Origin: Actinomycetota bacterium
Lineage (GTDB): Bacteria; Actinomycetota; Thermoleophilia; Solirubrobacterales; Solirubrobacteraceae
Length of the DNA stretch: 6,563 bases
NCBI GenBank assembly: GCA_005883905.1
Contig: VAYD01000173.1
Location: 1 to 6,563, forward strand
Direction of reading: 5' to 3'
The notes under the pieces are model-generated. The model was given only the letters and a program-made list of their open reading frames with translations, was not told the DNA's origin and made no database searches. Position 1 is the stretch's first letter, and every line of letters starts with the position of its first letter. A program made the translations under genes and the position numbers. Of this stretch, positions 5,049-6,563 are shown one piece after another.

Positions 5049-5858
5049 GTGCGCTTCGAGAAATGGCAGACTCTGGGCAACGACTACGTGATCGTCGAGC
5101 ACGCAGCGCTGCCGTTCGAGCTGACCGGCGCCCGGGTGCAGGCGCTGTGCGCGGCGCACACCGGGATCGGCGCCGACGGCGTGCTGGAGCTCAGCCGCAC
5201 CGACGAGCCCGGGTTCGTCGCGTCGCTGCGGATCTTCAACCCCGACGGGTCCGAGGCGGAGCTGTCGGGCAACGGCGCGCGCGAGGCGATCGTCTATCTG
5301 CGCCGCGCCGGCTGGACCGACCAGCGGCAGTTCTCGATCCGGACCGTCGCCGGCGAGCTGCGCCCGACGATCCTGAGCGACACCACCTGCCGCGTCGACA
5401 TGGGCCGCGCGCGAGACGAAGGCGCGGGTGAGATCGCGGGGTTCCGCTACCAGCAGCTGAACGTCGGCAACCCCCAGTGCTCGATCCGCGTGGCGTCGGA
5501 GTCCGAGCTGGCGGCGATCGTGCTCGACGGCATCGGCCCGGTGATCGAGCACGACGCGCGCTTTCCGAACCGCACGAACGTGTCGTTCTGGGCCGAGCTC
5601 GCGCCGAACCGGATCCGCGCGCGGATCTGGGAGCGCGGGGTGGGGGAGACGGCGTCATCGGGGACAGGCGCGTGCGGCGCCGCGATCGCGCACGTGCTGC
5701 GCGGCGGCGACTCGCCGGTGACCGTCGTCCTCGACGGCGGCGAGCTCGAGGTCGACGTCGGCGACGACCTGCACGTCGACCTGACCGGATGGGCCGAGCC
5801 CGTCTACGCGGGGGAGATGAGCCCGGAGCTGCTGGCCCGGCTAGCTTCTCTGCCATGA
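5049..5858 (+). CDS. dapF: Diaminopimelate epimerase DapF, with Ser at both catalytic Cys positions
   Basis: A 269-residue protein close to the usual DapF length (274 in H. influenzae). DapF interconverts LL- and meso-diaminopimelate, giving the precursor of lysine and of many peptidoglycans. The two-lobed fold is visible: [14 protein letters not shown] at 1-14; [10 protein letters not shown] at 39-48; [16 protein letters not shown] at 64-79; VGNPQC at 139-144; FPNRTNVSF at 172-180; and [18 protein letters not shown] at 195-212. In characterised DapF the motifs read DGS....CGNG and ACGTG, the two Cys forming the thiol pair that moves the alpha proton. Here these positions are S73 and S204; C209 is the non-catalytic position after GTG. 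All other substrate-binding motifs look intact, so this is a conserved variant rather than a decayed gene. GTG at 5049 follows miaA by 6 nt, with GGTGGGA (5033-5039) as ribosome site. The TGA overlaps the dapD start as ATGA. Confidence 0.88.
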   Translation: MRFEKWQTLGNDYVIVEHAALPFELTGARVQALCAAHTGIGADGVLELSRTDEPGFVASLRIFNPDGSEAELSGNGAREAIVYLRRAGWTDQRQFSIRTVAGELRPTILSDTTCRVDMGRARDEGAGEIAGFRYQQLNVGNPQCSIRVASESELAAIVLDGIGPVIEHDARFPNRTNVSFWAELAPNRIRARIWERGVGETASSGTGACGAAIAHVLRGGDSPVTVVLDGGELEVDVGDDLHVDLTGWAEPVYAGEMSPELLARLASLP

Positions 5859-6563
5859 GCGCCGCTGCCGCGCATGGACTCAGCACGATCGACCTCGCCT
5901 CCGGGCGCGTACTCGACGCCGCCTACCCGGCGCCGGTGCTCGCGTCCGAGCCGGTGGGGTCGCCGGCCACGGCGAGTGAGGACGAGCTCCGCGCTGTCCG
6001 GATCGAACCGGTCACGACCGTCATCGAGGACCTCAACGCCCCGCCCGCCGACGTCGCCGACGCGTACCTGCGGCTGCACCTGCTCTCGCACCGGCTCGTG
6101 CGCCCGAACGGCCTGAACCTCGACGGGATCTTCGGGGTGCTGCCGAACGTCGCCTGGACGTCGCTCGGCCCGGTCGAGATCGACCAGGTCGCCGCAACCC
6201 GTGAGCGGGCGCGCGCGAAGGGCAGCCACCTGATGGTCCTCGGCGTCGACAAGTTCCCGCGGATGGTCGACTACGTGATCCCGAGCGGCGTGCGGATCGC
6301 CGACGCCGACCGCGTGCGCCTCGGCGCGCACCTCGCCGACGGCACGACCGTGATGCACGAGGGCTTCTGCAACTACAACGCCGGGACGCTCGGCGCCTCG
6401 ATGGTCGAGGGGCGGATCAGCGCCGGCGTCATCGTGGGGGACGGCAGCGACATCGGCGGCGGCGCGTCGATCATGGGCACGCTGTCGGGCGGTGGGACGC
6501 AGATCATCTCGATCGGCGAGCGCTGCCTGCTCGGCGCCAACGCGGGCATCGGGATCTCGCTCG
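5855..6563 (+). CDS. dapD: 2,3,4,5-tetrahydropyridine-2,6-dicarboxylate N-succinyltransferase DapD (3' partial)
   Basis: The first 236 residues of a DapD of the actinobacterial type, truncated by the window end. The enzyme uses succinyl-CoA to N-succinylate tetrahydrodipicolinate in the succinylase branch of lysine/diaminopimelate synthesis, and works as a cytoplasmic trimer. The N-terminal domain includes [13 protein letters not shown] (70-82) and [14 protein letters not shown] (89-102). [30 protein letters not shown] (130-159) leads into the left-handed beta-helix, with VMHEGF and [19 protein letters not shown] (173-191) and [15 protein letters not shown] (201-215). E185 in MVEGR and G208 in MGT align, with the same spacing, with the catalytic Glu199 and Gly222 described for M. 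tuberculosis DapD, as I recall. ATG at 5855 overlaps the dapF stop (ATGA) and has no obvious ribosome site of its own, so translation is probably coupled to dapF. The missing end should be the rest of the helix and a C-terminal cap. Confidence 0.93.
   Translation, partial: MSAAAAHGLSTIDLASGRVLDAAYPAPVLASEPVGSPATASEDELRAVRIEPVTTVIEDLNAPPADVADAYLRLHLLSHRLVRPNGLNLDGIFGVLPNVAWTSLGPVEIDQVAATRERARAKGSHLMVLGVDKFPRMVDYVIPSGVRIADADRVRLGAHLADGTTVMHEGFCNYNAGTLGASMVEGRISAGVIVGDGSDIGGGASIMGTLSGGGTQIISIGERCLLGANAGIGISL

Noticed and set aside
1..6563. tRNA or rRNA genes, CRISPR arrays, insertion sequences, attachment sites
   Set aside because: I saw no repeat-spacer array, transposase reading, long terminal repeat or cloverleaf-like sequence; coding genes account for nearly all bases.

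Overview
The window is GC-rich, almost fully coding DNA, most likely chromosomal sequence from an actinomycete-type bacterium. My best guess is class Thermoleophilia (Solirubrobacterales). This rests on the actinobacterial type of DapD, a radical SAM protein of the mycobacterial Rv2578c family, the miaB ... miaA-dapF gene order seen next to recA/recX in Actinomycetota, and frequent GTG starts. The class-level guess comes from recalled protein similarity, not a search.

Layout on the + strand: the 3' end of miaB (tRNA A37 methylthiolation), a 33-nt gap ending in a LexA/SOS-box-like palindrome, an Rv2578c-type radical SAM gene, and an MscS-family mechanosensitive channel gene. A two-gene minus-strand unit follows, read from right to left: a stand-alone FIST sensory protein, then an SDR oxidoreductase. 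The SDR start overlaps the FIST stop (GTGA). The SDR and mscS genes converge and share one CTAG as overlapping stop codons. The + strand then resumes with miaA (tRNA A37 prenylation, reading frame broken), dapF and dapD (diaminopimelate/lysine and peptidoglycan precursor synthesis). dapD is cut by the window end. dapF and dapD overlap by ATGA.

How the genes fit together: miaA and miaB act in sequence on tRNA A37. MiaB uses the i6A that MiaA makes, so the broken miaA bears on miaB as well. dapD and dapF belong to the succinylase route to meso-diaminopimelate. The FIST-SDR pair looks like an accessory module sitting inside an otherwise conserved locus.

Main points for a second look: (1) DapF has Ser at both catalytic Cys positions (S73 and S204). 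(2) The radical SAM gene begins inside a CGAAC-N4-GTTCG SOS-like operator. (3) The same protein ends in QESLF, matching the beta-sliding-clamp-binding motif. Together, 2 and 3 suggest an uncharacterised SOS-linked, replication-fork-associated radical SAM repair enzyme. (4) miaA carries a frameshift that coincides with loss of about 18-20 conserved residues, best explained by one out-of-frame deletion or an assembly collapse.
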